Shown: positions 15,384 to 25,492, counted from the stretch's first letter. The stretch is DNA of 32,070 bases from Planctomycetota bacterium (GCA_017303535.1 JAFLCO010000005.1:21835-53904); one strand, 5' to 3'. Notes: generated by a model from the sequence alone, not told the origin. Program-made: numbers and translations.

Positions 15384-16730
15384 ATGCCCGCCGCTTCTCG
15401 CCCGACTTCTCGTCGTCAATTCTTGCAACTTGGAGCCGGCGCCGTCGGCGCGGCCTTCATCGCTCCGGCCGTGCGCACGGTGCGCGGCAGTTATGTTTCG
15501 GCCGCCGGCAAACTCCGTACGGCGCACGTCGGCGTCGGCGGTATGGGAGGCTCGGATCTGAAGAGCATCAGCACCCATCCGCTGCTCGAGGTGGCCGCGC
15601 TGTGCGACGTCGATGCGACGCGGCTCGAAGCGGCTTTGAAGCTGCATCCGGGTGCTCAAACGTTTCGCGACTACCGCGAAATGATCGCCGCGCTGGGCGA
15701 CAAGGTCGATGCCGTCGTGGTCTCCACGCCCGACCACACCCATGCCCCGGCGGCAATGGCCGCAATGCAGGCCGGCAAGCCCGTCTATTGCCAGAAGCCG
15801 CTGACGCACGAAGTGTTCGAGGCCCGGGCCATGCGCGAGTTGGCCCAGCAAAAAGGCCTCGTCACGCAGATGGGCATTCAGGTGCACTCTTCGGCCGTTT
15901 ACCGCCGGGCCGTGCGAATGATTCAGTCCGGCGTGATCGGGAAAGTTAGCGAGGTTCATGCTTGGTCGAACAAAAACTGGGGTTACGACGGCGGGCCGTT
16001 CGCGAAGACCGAAGCCGCTCCGGCGACGCTCAATTGGAACCTTTGGCTCGGCACCGCGGCCGAGCGGCCGTATACGCCGGGCGTTTATCATCCGGGGCAG
16101 TGGCGGAAACTGATCGATTTCGGCACCGGCACGCTCGGCGACATGGGCGTACACATCTTCGACACGCCGTACGCCGCGCTCGAGCTGACCGCGCCGAAGT
16201 GGGCCAAGACCACGTGCCGCACGCCGACCGGAATCGGCCATCCGGAGAAAAACGTCGTCGAGTACGAGTTCCCACAAACAAAGTACACGACCGAGTCGCT
16301 GAAATGGAAATGGTACGACGGCGACCTAGTACCGAAAACGGCCGGCGATCTGGGGCTTTCGGCGAAGGCGGGCGTGCCGGCCGAATTCGCACTGCCTGGC
16401 CAAGCATCGCTCTTCGTCGGGGAGGAAGGCGTGATGCTGCTGCCGCACGTCGCCGAACCGACGCTCTTCCCGGAAAAGAAATTCGCCGACTACAAACGAC
16501 CCGACGTAGAAGCAGGCAACCACTACCACGAGTTCGTCGACGCCTGCCTGGGCAAAACGAAGACGAGCGCCCCGTTCGCGTACGCCGGCCCGCTCACCGA
16601 AGCGCTGCTGCTGGGCGTGGTCGCCAACCGCTTCCCGGACACGAAGCTCGACTGGGACGCCGCCGCGCTGAAAGTGACGAACGTCGCCGACGCGAACAAG
16701 CTGCTGCGGAGCGCGTATCGGAAGTTCTAG
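15384..16730 (+). CDS. Tat-exported Gfo/Idh/MocA family oxidoreductase
   Basis: 448 residues. The N-terminus has a twin-arginine signal (SRRQFLQLGAGAVGAAFIAP). The Rossmann motif follows: LRTAHVGVGGMGGSD, then LEVAALCDVD. The family-diagnostic STPDHTHAPAAMAAMQAGKP and VYCQKPLTHEV (catalytic-region EKP replaced by QKP) come next, and a C-terminal alpha/beta domain includes FGTGTLGDMGVHIFD. These NAD(P)-dependent enzymes act on sugars, inositols or glycosides. A Tat signal means export with bound cofactor, as seen in many planctomycete and Bacteroidota members. Gln replacing the usual Glu of EKP is common in such exported members; substrate unknown. It converges with the large heme-binding gene. 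Confidence 0.93.
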   Translation: MPAASRPTSRRQFLQLGAGAVGAAFIAPAVRTVRGSYVSAAGKLRTAHVGVGGMGGSDLKSISTHPLLEVAALCDVDATRLEAALKLHPGAQTFRDYREMIAALGDKVDAVVVSTPDHTHAPAAMAAMQAGKPVYCQKPLTHEVFEARAMRELAQQKGLVTQMGIQVHSSAVYRRAVRMIQSGVIGKVSEVHAWSNKNWGYDGGPFAKTEAAPATLNWNLWLGTAAERPYTPGVYHPGQWRKLIDFGTGTLGDMGVHIFDTPYAALELTAPKWAKTTCRTPTGIGHPEKNVVEYEFPQTKYTTESLKWKWYDGDLVPKTAGDLGLSAKAGVPAEFALPGQASLFVGEEGVMLLPHVAEPTLFPEKKFADYKRPDVEAGNHYHEFVDACLGKTKTSAPFAYAGPLTEALLLGVVANRFPDTKLDWDAAALKVTNVADANKLLRSAYRKF

Positions 16731-16741
16731 CTCAAGAAATG

Positions 16742-16834
16742 CGTTTAGCCGCATCGTTTACGATGCGCGTAATCGTGCGTCGCGCGTATTCGCGAAGCAT
16801 CGATAACGCGCACCGCGAGCGGTGCGGCTAAACG
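16742..16834. repeat. 93-bp paired-palindrome element, family E
   Basis: The left arm begins CGTTTAGCCGCATCG and folds as GCATCG TTTA CGATGC. The right arm folds as GCACCGC GA GCGGTGC and ends GCGGCTAAACG. The outer CGTTTAGCCGC/GCGGCTAAACG are perfect inverted ends. It fills the gap between the convergent Gfo/Idh/MocA and heme-binding genes. Confidence 0.8.
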
Positions 16835-16854
16835 GCAACTCGTCTCTCGATTGA

Positions 16855-19800
16855 CTACTTAAGCGACTTTAAAAACGCCAGCAAGTCCAACAGCTCGACC
16901 GGCGAGAGCGTACTCGCGAGTCCTTCCGGCATGCTGCTCTGCTTGAGTTTGTTTCGCTCTTCGATCGACTTCGTCGGGATCGTCTTCTTTTCCTTGCCGT
17001 CGAAGATCACGACCGCTTCCGGCGTTTCGCTGACGAGCAAGCCCGAGATCGTGAGCCCTTCGTCGGTGATGATCTGCGTCGACAGGTACTTCGGCTCGAT
17101 GTCGGCGTTCGGATCGATGATCGATTGCAAAATCTTGAACGGCTTCAGCCGGGTGCCGACCTTCATCATGTCCGGCCCGAAGTCGGCCCCTTCGTTGAAG
17201 ACCTTGTGGCAGGCCGTGCAACTGCGGCGGAAGACGACCTTGCCGTTGTCGGCGTTGCCGCCCCCCATGTCGCTGAGCGCGGTCAGGGCCTTATTCTTCT
17301 CTTCTTCCGACTTCTGATCGCGGCCGAGGAGAATCTGCAAGTACGGCAGGAGTTGTGCACCTTGCTTGTCGGTGGCGATGACGGCGTCGAGCACCTTCTT
17401 GGCGACCGGATCGTTCGCAGCCAGTTCACCCTTCAGCATGCCCCCGCGCCAGCCGTTGAGCGTGGCCCCCAACGCCGCGTCGGCCGTGTATTGCATATAC
17501 GTATCGCCCGAATGTTTGGCCAAGCCGGCGAGCACGGCCGCCGCGCTCGGCGTCGTGCTGAAGAAGCTGAGGCCCCGCACCGCTTCGACGGCCACGCGCG
17601 GGTGCTCGTCCACGGCCGCCGCTTGCAGCAGCGTGAAAGCCTCCGGCAAGAAGTCTCGTTCTTCGCTGAGCACGCGTGCCGCGGCGGCGCGAGCTTCAAA
17701 CCGCTTCGCCGCGAGCACCTGCTTGAGCAGTTCCGCATCCACGGCATGATAACTCTGCTGCAGCCACAAAGCTTCGCAGCGCAGCCGATCGTAGGCTTCG
17801 TCGCTCGGCGAAAGTTTGGCGACCCAGCTCTTGAGCGCCGCCAGCACTTCCGCTTGCGGCCGGCTTTGCAATTCGCGGCGAGCGCGGGCTCGCGTCCGCC
17901 ATTCATATTCGCGGAACTGTTCGAAGAGTTCCTCGTTGGTCTTGCCGTGCTGCGTCACCGGCGTCACCAGCGGCTTGTCCTTGTAGAACAACCGATAGAT
18001 GCGGCCGTGCACGTGGTCGCGGTTCGGGTCGCGCTGGCTGTATTGCATGTGGCCGATCAGCGGATTGGCCCAATCGCCGAACCAGAGCGCGCCGTCGGGA
18101 CCGATCTGCGGATCGACCGGCCGGAAATGTTTGTCGTTGCTCTTCAGCAAATCATACGGCGTCTTGGCGTCGTCCGGATTGTGCCGCACGCGCACGCCCT
18201 TGTAGCCGGCGCCGTCGTCGCTGATGGTCCACCGCGGCAGGCCGTTCATGTTGATCACGCAGGCGTAAATGAATTGGCCCTGCACGTCGTCCGGAAATTG
18301 CCGCGAGACTAGGTACTCGCTGCCGACGACCGGCCGCATCCCTTCGGTCGGAAACACCGGGTTCATTCCCTTACGGCCCGGATACGCGGCGCTCGAGAGG
18401 GGCGTGTCCCAGTGTTGGTTCGCGCCAGTGCCGTCGCCGCAGATGCCTTGGCCCCATTCGTTGAACACGTAGCACCAAGGGTTGCCGTAGCCCGGCGTCT
18501 TGAAGTGCCGCACCTTCCACGTGCGCGGATCGAGTACGTAGCAGCCGGAGCTGCCGAAGTTGCGGAACGCGCCCCATGGCGTTTCGATGGCCGTGCTCAT
18601 GGCCACGCCTTCGAGCATGTGAATCTGACCGCCCGGGCCCGACTCCCACGCTCCGATCGTGTGATGCGTATCTTCCGTGGCCCAACCGTCGAGCACGCTC
18701 ACCTCGACGTCGGCCTTGTCATCGCCGTCGGTGTCTTGGAGCCAGAGCATTCGCGGCTGGTCGACGACCAACACGCCGCCGTTAAAGAACTCAAAGCCGG
18801 TCGGGCAGTGGAGCTTGTCGTAGAACACGGTGCTCTTATCGGCAGAGCCGTCGCCGTCGGTGTCTTCAAGGATCACGAGCTTGTCGCTCGGTCGCGGATC
18901 GCCCGGTCGCCATTGCGGGTAGCTCGGCATCGTCGAGACCCAAAGCCGTCCCTTGCCGTCGAACGTCATCTGCACCGGCTTGGCGATTTCCGGAAACCGC
19001 GTTTCGTCGGCGAAGAGCTTCATCTCGAAGCCCGGCGGCGTGGTGACGGTCTTGATCAGTTCTTCAGGCGGCAAGATCACAGGCCCACCGGTCGGGTTTT
19101 CGCTATAAGCCTGGCGCGGCTCGCCGAAGCGCGTCGGCGGCACGATCAAGTCGCCGGTCTTTGAATAGTCGGCCGGCGCGGCGAGTTGCTTCCCCGCGGC
19201 CAGATCCCAGATGCGGCCGTCGTGCACCGCGGCCATGTTGCGAAGCTTCACATACTCGCGAGGAAACGTTTCGGTGTCCCACGTGCGCCGACCGCCGTAG
19301 ACGTACCAGCCGTTGATCATGCGGTAGTCCTGCAGGTGCAGCCAAGACTTCTCGTTGACCTCGGCCTGCACTTGCTTCTTGAGCGCCTCATTCACGTTGG
19401 CCGGATTGCCCGAGCCGAAGAGTTGGGCGTCGAGAATCTCGGCGAGCAGCGCATCGCCGGCGGCATTGGTGTGCGCACCGTTGATTGTGAATTGTAGGCC
19501 TGGCTCGTAGGCGAAGCTTTGCGAGGTCTGCGTGTAGAGATCGACGTACGCCAGCCCGCGCTTCTGAGCAACGGCACGGCACGCCTCGGCGTAGAGGGCC
19601 AAATTCTCGTTTTCGGACTTTCCGGCAGGCATCAGCGGATCGCCGCTCGCTTCAAAGGCCATCGGCCCGACAATCACGAACCGCGGCTTGCTCCCGGCGT
19701 TGTCGCGCGCGTAAGTCGCGGCGTATTCGTCGAGAAACTTTTCGTAGTCGGCTTGGAACTTTTCCACGCCCAGTTTGCCGGCGAACGATTCGTTGAACCC

Positions 19801-21129
19801 GAAGAAACAGAGGAACGTTTCCGGGCCGAACACCTTGAGCGGGTCGTCGATCTTCGTGTAGTCGCTGGCACGCTGACGCAGGGCGACTTCATCGGCCGGC
19901 CGGGCGAAATTGCGGAACACGAGCTGCAATTGCGAGTGCCGCAGATGCAGAGACGTCTCAAAGTTGCCGAAGAGGTTCATCCGTTCGGCCGTCGAATTGC
20001 CGACCAGCGCGATCCGTTCGCTTTTAAGAAGCTCCAGCGGCAAGGCACTGGCGGGTAGCGCGCGGGCCGAGGCCTTCTGCACTTCCGGCGGCGTCTGCAA
20101 TCCGGCGCCGTCGCCGGGCGCCGGGAGCGATTTGCCGAGTGCGAAATCGTCGGGCTTCAAGCCGACGCGGAAGCCTTTGAAGCCGTACTTCGTCGGATGG
20201 AAATCGTCGACGAGGCCGACGTCGTTCTTCTTCGGCACGTCCATGCCGAGGCCCCAATACACGGCGTTCACGACCAACCGCCGCAAGCCTTCGCTTTCCA
20301 GGTCGGTCGCGGCGCCCATCGTCGTGCAGAAAATCTTCTGCTGCTTATCGCCGCCGGCCACGGGGAGTTCGCGGGTCCAGGCGATCGGCATCATCGGATC
20401 GTTGACGGGTTGCTCGACCTTGTCGGTGCTCCGCTTCTTCGAATAGTCGGCACCGACGTCGACCGGGTTCATCCCCTTCAGCACGCGGCCGCGCAGGAGA
20501 ATCTTGGCGTCGGCCGGCGGATGCGCTTCGTAAACGTCGCTGTCGCCGAAGACGTCCGTCACGCCGCGCAACAGCGGATCGTCCGTGCGGCCTTGTTCGA
20601 TGACGCCGCGCGTCGCTTCTTTCTTATGAACGCCCCAGTGGCTCACCCAGCGTTCGCCGAGCACGTCTTTGCCGAAGTTGTTGTACGACGCGTACGTCCC
20701 CTTCAAACCGTTGAACGCGTGCGTGCTGGTGCGCAGCCCGATGATCGGGATGCCGCGTTTCACGGCCGCGTCGAACTTCTGCATGATCGAGTCGGGATAC
20801 TTGCGAAACCGCAGCAGCATCACGATCGCGTCGGCCTTGTCGAGCGCCTCGGGATTGGAAAGGCTGGCCGCCGCGTTCGGGTCGATCGTGCCGTCGGCTC
20901 CGATCGAAAAGCAGACGGTCGTCGTGAAGCCGTGCTTCTGCGAAAGAATTTTGGCCAGCATCGGCAGGCCTTCTTCCGATCGATACTCCTCGTCGCCCGC
21001 CAAGAGCACGACGTGCTTCCCTTTACCCGGGCCGGGCTTCTTGGGTTCGTACGTGATGGAATCGGCGGCGCGAAGCGATGGGGCCGCCAGTGCGAAAGCG
21101 ACGGCGAAAACAAGTGCGATGCGTTTCAT
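16855..21129 (-). CDS. Giant secreted fusion: ThuA-like, SGNH hydrolase, propeller dehydrogenase, HEAT and c-type cytochrome domains
   Basis: 1424 residues with a Sec signal peptide (MKRIALVFAVAFALAAPSLR). Domains in order: ThuA-like (about 35-300; HVVLLAGDEEYR, then GLRTSTHAFNG); SGNH/GDSL hydrolase (about 370-575; GNST 377-380, GFNE 444-447, NGAH 550-553); a PVC-type membrane-bound dehydrogenase beta-propeller (about 695-1050; LEDTDGDGSADKSTVFYD); HEAT-like helical repeats (about 1065-1260); and a class I cytochrome c domain with CTACH at 1304-1308. Family knowledge: ThuA acts in trehalose/sugar metabolism, SGNH proteins deacylate glycans, and the heme domain should pass electrons. In the SGNH block V, Asp of DxxH appears to be Asn550. 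It probably acts in the periplasm on sugars. Confidence 0.9.
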   Translation of the reverse strand: MKRIALVFAVAFALAAPSLRAADSITYEPKKPGPGKGKHVVLLAGDEEYRSEEGLPMLAKILSQKHGFTTTVCFSIGADGTIDPNAAASLSNPEALDKADAIVMLLRFRKYPDSIMQKFDAAVKRGIPIIGLRTSTHAFNGLKGTYASYNNFGKDVLGERWVSHWGVHKKEATRGVIEQGRTDDPLLRGVTDVFGDSDVYEAHPPADAKILLRGRVLKGMNPVDVGADYSKKRSTDKVEQPVNDPMMPIAWTRELPVAGGDKQQKIFCTTMGAATDLESEGLRRLVVNAVYWGLGMDVPKKNDVGLVDDFHPTKYGFKGFRVGLKPDDFALGKSLPAPGDGAGLQTPPEVQKASARALPASALPLELLKSERIALVGNSTAERMNLFGNFETSLHLRHSQLQLVFRNFARPADEVALRQRASDYTKIDDPLKVFGPETFLCFFGFNESFAGKLGVEKFQADYEKFLDEYAATYARDNAGSKPRFVIVGPMAFEASGDPLMPAGKSENENLALYAEACRAVAQKRGLAYVDLYTQTSQSFAYEPGLQFTINGAHTNAAGDALLAEILDAQLFGSGNPANVNEALKKQVQAEVNEKSWLHLQDYRMINGWYVYGGRRTWDTETFPREYVKLRNMAAVHDGRIWDLAAGKQLAAPADYSKTGDLIVPPTRFGEPRQAYSENPTGGPVILPPEELIKTVTTPPGFEMKLFADETRFPEIAKPVQMTFDGKGRLWVSTMPSYPQWRPGDPRPSDKLVILEDTDGDGSADKSTVFYDKLHCPTGFEFFNGGVLVVDQPRMLWLQDTDGDDKADVEVSVLDGWATEDTHHTIGAWESGPGGQIHMLEGVAMSTAIETPWGAFRNFGSSGCYVLDPRTWKVRHFKTPGYGNPWCYVFNEWGQGICGDGTGANQHWDTPLSSAAYPGRKGMNPVFPTEGMRPVVGSEYLVSRQFPDDVQGQFIYACVINMNGLPRWTISDDGAGYKGVRVRHNPDDAKTPYDLLKSNDKHFRPVDPQIGPDGALWFGDWANPLIGHMQYSQRDPNRDHVHGRIYRLFYKDKPLVTPVTQHGKTNEELFEQFREYEWRTRARARRELQSRPQAEVLAALKSWVAKLSPSDEAYDRLRCEALWLQQSYHAVDAELLKQVLAAKRFEARAAAARVLSEERDFLPEAFTLLQAAAVDEHPRVAVEAVRGLSFFSTTPSAAAVLAGLAKHSGDTYMQYTADAALGATLNGWRGGMLKGELAANDPVAKKVLDAVIATDKQGAQLLPYLQILLGRDQKSEEEKNKALTALSDMGGGNADNGKVVFRRSCTACHKVFNEGADFGPDMMKVGTRLKPFKILQSIIDPNADIEPKYLSTQIITDEGLTISGLLVSETPEAVVIFDGKEKKTIPTKSIEERNKLKQSSMPEGLASTLSPVELLDLLAFLKSLK

Positions 21130-21180
21130 GCGGGCACAACCCTGGCGTGAAAGGGATCCGTGGAGCCGCGTCGCGATGTC

Positions 21181-21209
21181 TTAGCCCCCGGCGAGTCGCC
21201 GGGGGAAAG
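21181..21209. repeat. Single REP-like palindrome, family D
   Basis: A perfect 10-bp stem, CCCCCGGCGA G TCGCCGGGGG (21185-21205), preceded by TTAG as in the arms of the element at 6065-6236. It lies in the 251-bp gap between the DUF1501 gene and the large fusion gene, both on the minus strand. It may attenuate read-through between them. Nothing else in this gap looks like a gene. Confidence 0.65.
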
Positions 21210-21380
21210 GACGCGGCAATTCAATGGTCGAGGCGGGACTCATCCGCAAGAGAGAGTTGCCGCGTGAGCAACGCCTCCGCCGGAAAAGTGGTCTTACCAA
21301 TGTAACTTGCGGCCGAAAGCGTTTCGAGGGGGCGGAATGGCCCCGGAAACGGCGAATGAATTCAGTCCACCCAGAATCTG

Positions 21381-22784
21381 CTACGCCAGAATTTCGCGGA
21401 CGACGCGGCCGTGGACGTCGGTGAGCCGGAAATCGCGGCCGCCGTAGCGGTAGGTGAGCCGCTCGTGATTGAGCCCGAGCAGGTGCAGGATCGTGGCATG
21501 CAAATCATGCATGTGTACGGGGCCCTCGACCGCGCGGAAGCCGTGCTCGTCGGTCAGGCCGTAAGACAAACCGCCTCGAACGCCGCCGCCGGCGAGCCAC
21601 ATGGTGAAGCCGTCTTTGTTATGACCACGACCGTCGTTGGTGGGGTCGTCAGGCGTGCGACCGAACTCTCCGCCCCAGACGACGAGTGTATCTTCCAACA
21701 GTCCGCGACGTTTCAAATCGTCCAACAGCGCCGCGATCGGTTGGTCGACCTGTCGCGATCGAAGCGGCATGTTGGCGGCGACTCCGGCGTGATGATCCCA
21801 ATTGTCGTGCGTCAGTTCGACGAACCGCACGCCGGCTTCGAGCAACCGCCGGGCCGTCAGGCATTGCCGGCCGAAGTCGTCGGTCGGGCCGCCGCCAATG
21901 CCGTACCGCTGCAACGTCGCCGCCGTTTCGGTTTTCTCCACGTCGAGCACTTGCGGCAGATCGGTTTGCATCCGGAACGCCGCTTCGTACGACTTCAGCA
22001 CGCCGTCGATCGCGCCGTCGGCGTCGCCGTCGCGGGCAGCGAACTCGCGATTGGCCGCGGCCAAGAGATCGAGTTGCCGGTGCTGGGCATCGCGCGAGAG
22101 CGTCGGGTGGGCCGTGTTGGCGAGCCGAGCCTTGTTCATCCCCTCGGTCATCGTGCCGACAGGCAACCCTTGGTTGGCCGCCGGCAGAAATGCGCAGCCG
22201 TAATACCGCGCGCCGCCCCATTGCACGGGCGGCTTAAAGGAAACGAAGCCGGGCAGGTTTTCATTCTCGGAGCCAAGGCCGTAAACGACCCACGCTCCCA
22301 GCGACGGCCGCTCAAATTGAAAGCTGCCGGTGTGCAGTTGGTCGCTGGCTTCCGGATGGTTCGTGTGGTCCGTCGTCACCGCTTTGAGCACACATAACTC
22401 ATCGGCATGCCGGGCCGTTTGCGAGAACAGCTCGGAAATCCATTGGCCGCTTGCGCCGTGCTGCGCAAATTTCCACTGCGAGCCGAGCAGCTTCATCGTC
22501 TTGTTATTTGGCGACGGCTTACCGCTATCGGCCTGCAACCGCGGCTTGTAGTCGAACGTCTCCATCTGGCACGGCCCGCCGCGCATATAGAGGAAGACGA
22601 CTCGCTTGGCTCGCGCACGGTGGTGCGTCGCGGACGGTGCCGTGGTCGCCGTGCCGCGGGCTTTCTGTTCCGCGGCCAGTGCGGCAAAGGCCAACGATCC
22701 GAAGCCGGCCGATGTGCGGCGGAGCCAAGCTCGGCGCGAGAGCCGATTTGCCGTTTCGGACGGTGTTAGAAAGTCGTTCATCAT
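21381..22784 (-). CDS. Tat-exported DUF1501 protein, partner of the PSD1 cytochrome
   Basis: 467 residues. ATG codons at 22784 and 22781 are both possible. The twin-arginine signal contains LSRRAWLRRTSAGFGSLAFA. The DUF1501 core has VVFLYMRGGPCQMETFDYKP, a TTDHTNHPEASDQLHTGSF segment, EAGVRFVELTHDNWDHHAG, TLVVWGGEFGRTPDDPTNDG and GRGHNKDGFTMWLAGGGVRG. The start is four bases after the PSD1 gene stop, giving the usual planctomycete PSD1/DUF1501 pair. The family is exported and of unestablished reaction. Confidence 0.93.
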   Translation of the reverse strand: MMNDFLTPSETANRLSRRAWLRRTSAGFGSLAFAALAAEQKARGTATTAPSATHHRARAKRVVFLYMRGGPCQMETFDYKPRLQADSGKPSPNNKTMKLLGSQWKFAQHGASGQWISELFSQTARHADELCVLKAVTTDHTNHPEASDQLHTGSFQFERPSLGAWVVYGLGSENENLPGFVSFKPPVQWGGARYYGCAFLPAANQGLPVGTMTEGMNKARLANTAHPTLSRDAQHRQLDLLAAANREFAARDGDADGAIDGVLKSYEAAFRMQTDLPQVLDVEKTETAATLQRYGIGGGPTDDFGRQCLTARRLLEAGVRFVELTHDNWDHHAGVAANMPLRSRQVDQPIAALLDDLKRRGLLEDTLVVWGGEFGRTPDDPTNDGRGHNKDGFTMWLAGGGVRGGLSYGLTDEHGFRAVEGPVHMHDLHATILHLLGLNHERLTYRYGGRDFRLTDVHGRVVREILA

Positions 22785-22788
22785 CGGC

Positions 22789-25305
22789 TCACGGGAGATA
22801 ACGAAACTCGGCCGAAGCCAAGAGCGTTTGGCAAACGATTGTCCAGGCGGCTACGCGCGCCACAGAGTCCTTCGGTTTCTCGGCTCGAAGAAACTCGGCG
22901 AGGCGCCGCAGTTCGGCATCGGTCGCCGGCCGAGCGAAGCAAACTTCGTGTAACCAACCAATGCGAGCCGCATCGTCGCCGGGGGCTTCGCGCAAGGCCC
23001 GTTCCGCCAATCGGCCGGACCACTCGACGACGTGCGGGGCGTTCATCAGGTACAAGGCCTGCGTCGCCAGCGTTCGTCGTTGCCGGCCGCTTGCCGGAAG
23101 CGCAGGATCGGGGAAGTCGAACAGCGTCAGCATTTCCGGCACGGCCGAGCGGGCGGTCGTCAAATAAAGCGAACGGACCGGACGCTCGATCTCTTGCGGC
23201 GGCGGGGTCTCCAGGGCATTCGCCGAACTCACCTTGGCCTGCAAGACGCGCGAGCCGACCGGCGGCGACGATTCCAGCGTTCCGGAAACGGCGAGCATCG
23301 CATCGCGGAGAGCTTCGGCGTCGAGCCGTTCATACGAACGTCGACCGAAGAGTTTATTCTCCGGATCGGCGGCAGCCGTCGGTGATCGCTCGGCGAGGCC
23401 TGTGCGAAAGGTTTCGGTGAGCACAAGGCGACGAATGAGGCGTTTGACGCTCCAGCCGTCGCGCACGAACTCGGCGGCCAAGTAATCGAGCAACTCCGGA
23501 TGCGTCGGCTCGGCGCCTAGCGTGCCGAAGTTGTCGAGTGTCGCGACGATTCCACGACCAAACAGGCCCGCCCAGATGCGATTCACGGCCACACGCGCGG
23601 TGAGCGGATTCTGCGGATCGGCGACCCACGCGGCGAGTTGCAATCGCCCGCTTTCCTGCTTAGCGATCGCTCCGGCCGCGCTCGAATGAAACAGCGACGG
23701 CATCCCGCGCGGCACCAGAGGCCCGGCCCGCTTCCAATCGCCCCGATAGCGCAAGGTGTAATCGGCCGGAGCCGCGCCCTCGCGCATCGCCATCGCGTAC
23801 GCGGGAGCAGGCGGATACGAAGCCTCGAGCTTCTTAATTTCGTCGACCAACACGGCGATCTTCGCATCCCACTCCGCGATGCTCGCTTCCTCGACCTTCG
23901 TCTTCGCGTCGATCTCCGCGAGCTTCGCCTCGTCGGTCGTCTTCTTCCGATCGAGACCCAGCGACGTCTTGTTCTTCACGTGCCGATAACGGCTCGAGCG
24001 GGCCTTGCCGAGTTCCGTGTTCTTGGCCCGCAGGTTCTGGTCGTGGGCTTCGTACGGCCCGTGCAACCGCTCGGCTTCGGCGCCGACCGGTTGAAACGGC
24101 GCGTCATACCCCTTGTAGCCGGCATGCTTCGGCCCGGGACCGCAAAGAGTTTCGCTGCTCAGGAAAATGCCGGCCAGCGCGTAGTAGTCAGCCTGCGGCA
24201 CCGGGTCGAACTTGTGATCGTGGCAGCGAGCGCACGCCACGGTGAGCCCGAGCATGCCGCGCGTGACGACATCGACCTGATCGTCGGCCACCTCCAGTAG
24301 GAACTTTTCGCGCGCCCCGCCTTCTTCGTACGACTTCGCGCCGAGGGCCAAGAGTCCGGTGGCCGTGATCTTCGCGGCACGATCGGCATCGTCGGCGGCG
24401 GACAACAAATCGCCGGCCAGTTGCTCGCGGAGGAACTCGTCGTACGGCAGGTCGCGGTTCACGGCCGCGACGACCCAATCGCGATACCGCCACGCGTGCG
24501 GCCAGACGAGGTTCATGCTCTTGCCGTTGGTCTCCGCATAGCGGGCCGTGTCGAGCCAGCGGCGTCCCCAACGTTCGCCGAACGCCGACGACGCCAGCAA
24601 CCGATCGACGACGCGCTCGAAAGCCTGCGGCGAAGCGTCCGTGATGAATTCGACGACTTCCTGCGGCGTCGGCGGCAGTCCGGTCAAGAGAAACGTCGTA
24701 CGCCGCAACAAGGCCCGCTTTTCGGCGGGCGCGGCTTGCTCGAAACCGGCAGCACTGAGCTTGGCTTGAATGAAGCGATCGACGGGATCAAGGGCCGGTC
24801 GCTTCAAAGGAGCAGGGGGAATCGCAATGGGCCGCACCGGTTGAAAGGCCCAATGCCGGCGAGCGGCGGCGTAGTCGACCGTTGGCTTCGTCGGAATGAG
24901 CGCTCCTTCGCGCGGATCGGGTGCTCCCAAGGCAATCCATTTTTCAAAGTCGGCGATCACTTCCGGCGGCAGCTTGCGATCGGGCGGCATCTCGAGACCG
25001 TCGTGACGAATAGCGGCGAGGATCAAGCTCCGATCTTCGTCGGAAGGGACGACGGCCGGCCCGCTCGAACCGCCGGCGCGCATCGCGGGACGCGTATCGA
25101 GAGCCAAGCCCCCTTCGGTTTTGCCGGCCGACATCGAATGGCATTTGTAGCAATGCTCGACGAGCACCGGCCGAATGCGGGCCTCGAAGAAGTCACTTCC
25201 CGCAATTGCATCTGCTTCGACCGCATGGCTCAGGCGCGCGAAAGCGATCGCGCCGACGAAGGCGGCGAGCAGCAACAGCCGAGGCACGCGCAGCACGGGC
25301 GGCAT
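22789..25305 (-). CDS. PSD1-type planctomycete cytochrome C, DUF1549/DUF1553 protein
   Basis: 838 residues with a Sec signal peptide (LLLLAAFVGAIAFARLSHAV). Residues about 38-130 are the PSCyt1 heme domain with CYKCH at 52-56 and the downstream methionine-bearing segment HDGLEMPPDRKLPP. DUF1549 covers about 172-375 and includes ERWGRRWLDTARYAETNG and a second CARCH motif at 358-362 (CARCHDHKFDPV). A charged coiled-coil stretch (about 425-500) connects to DUF1553 (about 570-820; ARVAVNRIWAGLFGRGIV). Such proteins are abundant in planctomycetes and linked to polysaccharide breakdown; their reaction is not known. It is directly upstream of the DUF1501 partner. Confidence 0.94.
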   Translation of the reverse strand: MPPVLRVPRLLLLAAFVGAIAFARLSHAVEADAIAGSDFFEARIRPVLVEHCYKCHSMSAGKTEGGLALDTRPAMRAGGSSGPAVVPSDEDRSLILAAIRHDGLEMPPDRKLPPEVIADFEKWIALGAPDPREGALIPTKPTVDYAAARRHWAFQPVRPIAIPPAPLKRPALDPVDRFIQAKLSAAGFEQAAPAEKRALLRRTTFLLTGLPPTPQEVVEFITDASPQAFERVVDRLLASSAFGERWGRRWLDTARYAETNGKSMNLVWPHAWRYRDWVVAAVNRDLPYDEFLREQLAGDLLSAADDADRAAKITATGLLALGAKSYEEGGAREKFLLEVADDQVDVVTRGMLGLTVACARCHDHKFDPVPQADYYALAGIFLSSETLCGPGPKHAGYKGYDAPFQPVGAEAERLHGPYEAHDQNLRAKNTELGKARSSRYRHVKNKTSLGLDRKKTTDEAKLAEIDAKTKVEEASIAEWDAKIAVLVDEIKKLEASYPPAPAYAMAMREGAAPADYTLRYRGDWKRAGPLVPRGMPSLFHSSAAGAIAKQESGRLQLAAWVADPQNPLTARVAVNRIWAGLFGRGIVATLDNFGTLGAEPTHPELLDYLAAEFVRDGWSVKRLIRRLVLTETFRTGLAERSPTAAADPENKLFGRRSYERLDAEALRDAMLAVSGTLESSPPVGSRVLQAKVSSANALETPPPQEIERPVRSLYLTTARSAVPEMLTLFDFPDPALPASGRQRRTLATQALYLMNAPHVVEWSGRLAERALREAPGDDAARIGWLHEVCFARPATDAELRRLAEFLRAEKPKDSVARVAAWTIVCQTLLASAEFRYLP

Positions 25306-25492
25306 ACGGCACCGAGGAGGAGACGAGGAGGCGGGATGCGGGCGGCAGGAGGCAGGCGAGCCGTTAGGAGTATAAATCGGCCGGTGGCGCGGAACAACGT
25401 CGGCCAGACGCCACGGCGCGGATGATTCAATTAAATAGACTCTTGCGCCGCGGCCGGCCTACAATCGGCAAAACTTCGCGGAGCCTCGGCTG

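Noticed and set aside
24421..25425. 334-codon plus-strand open frame opposite the PSD1 gene
   Set aside because: Arg-rich shadow; the minus-strand gene has two CxxCH motifs and all PSD1 domains.
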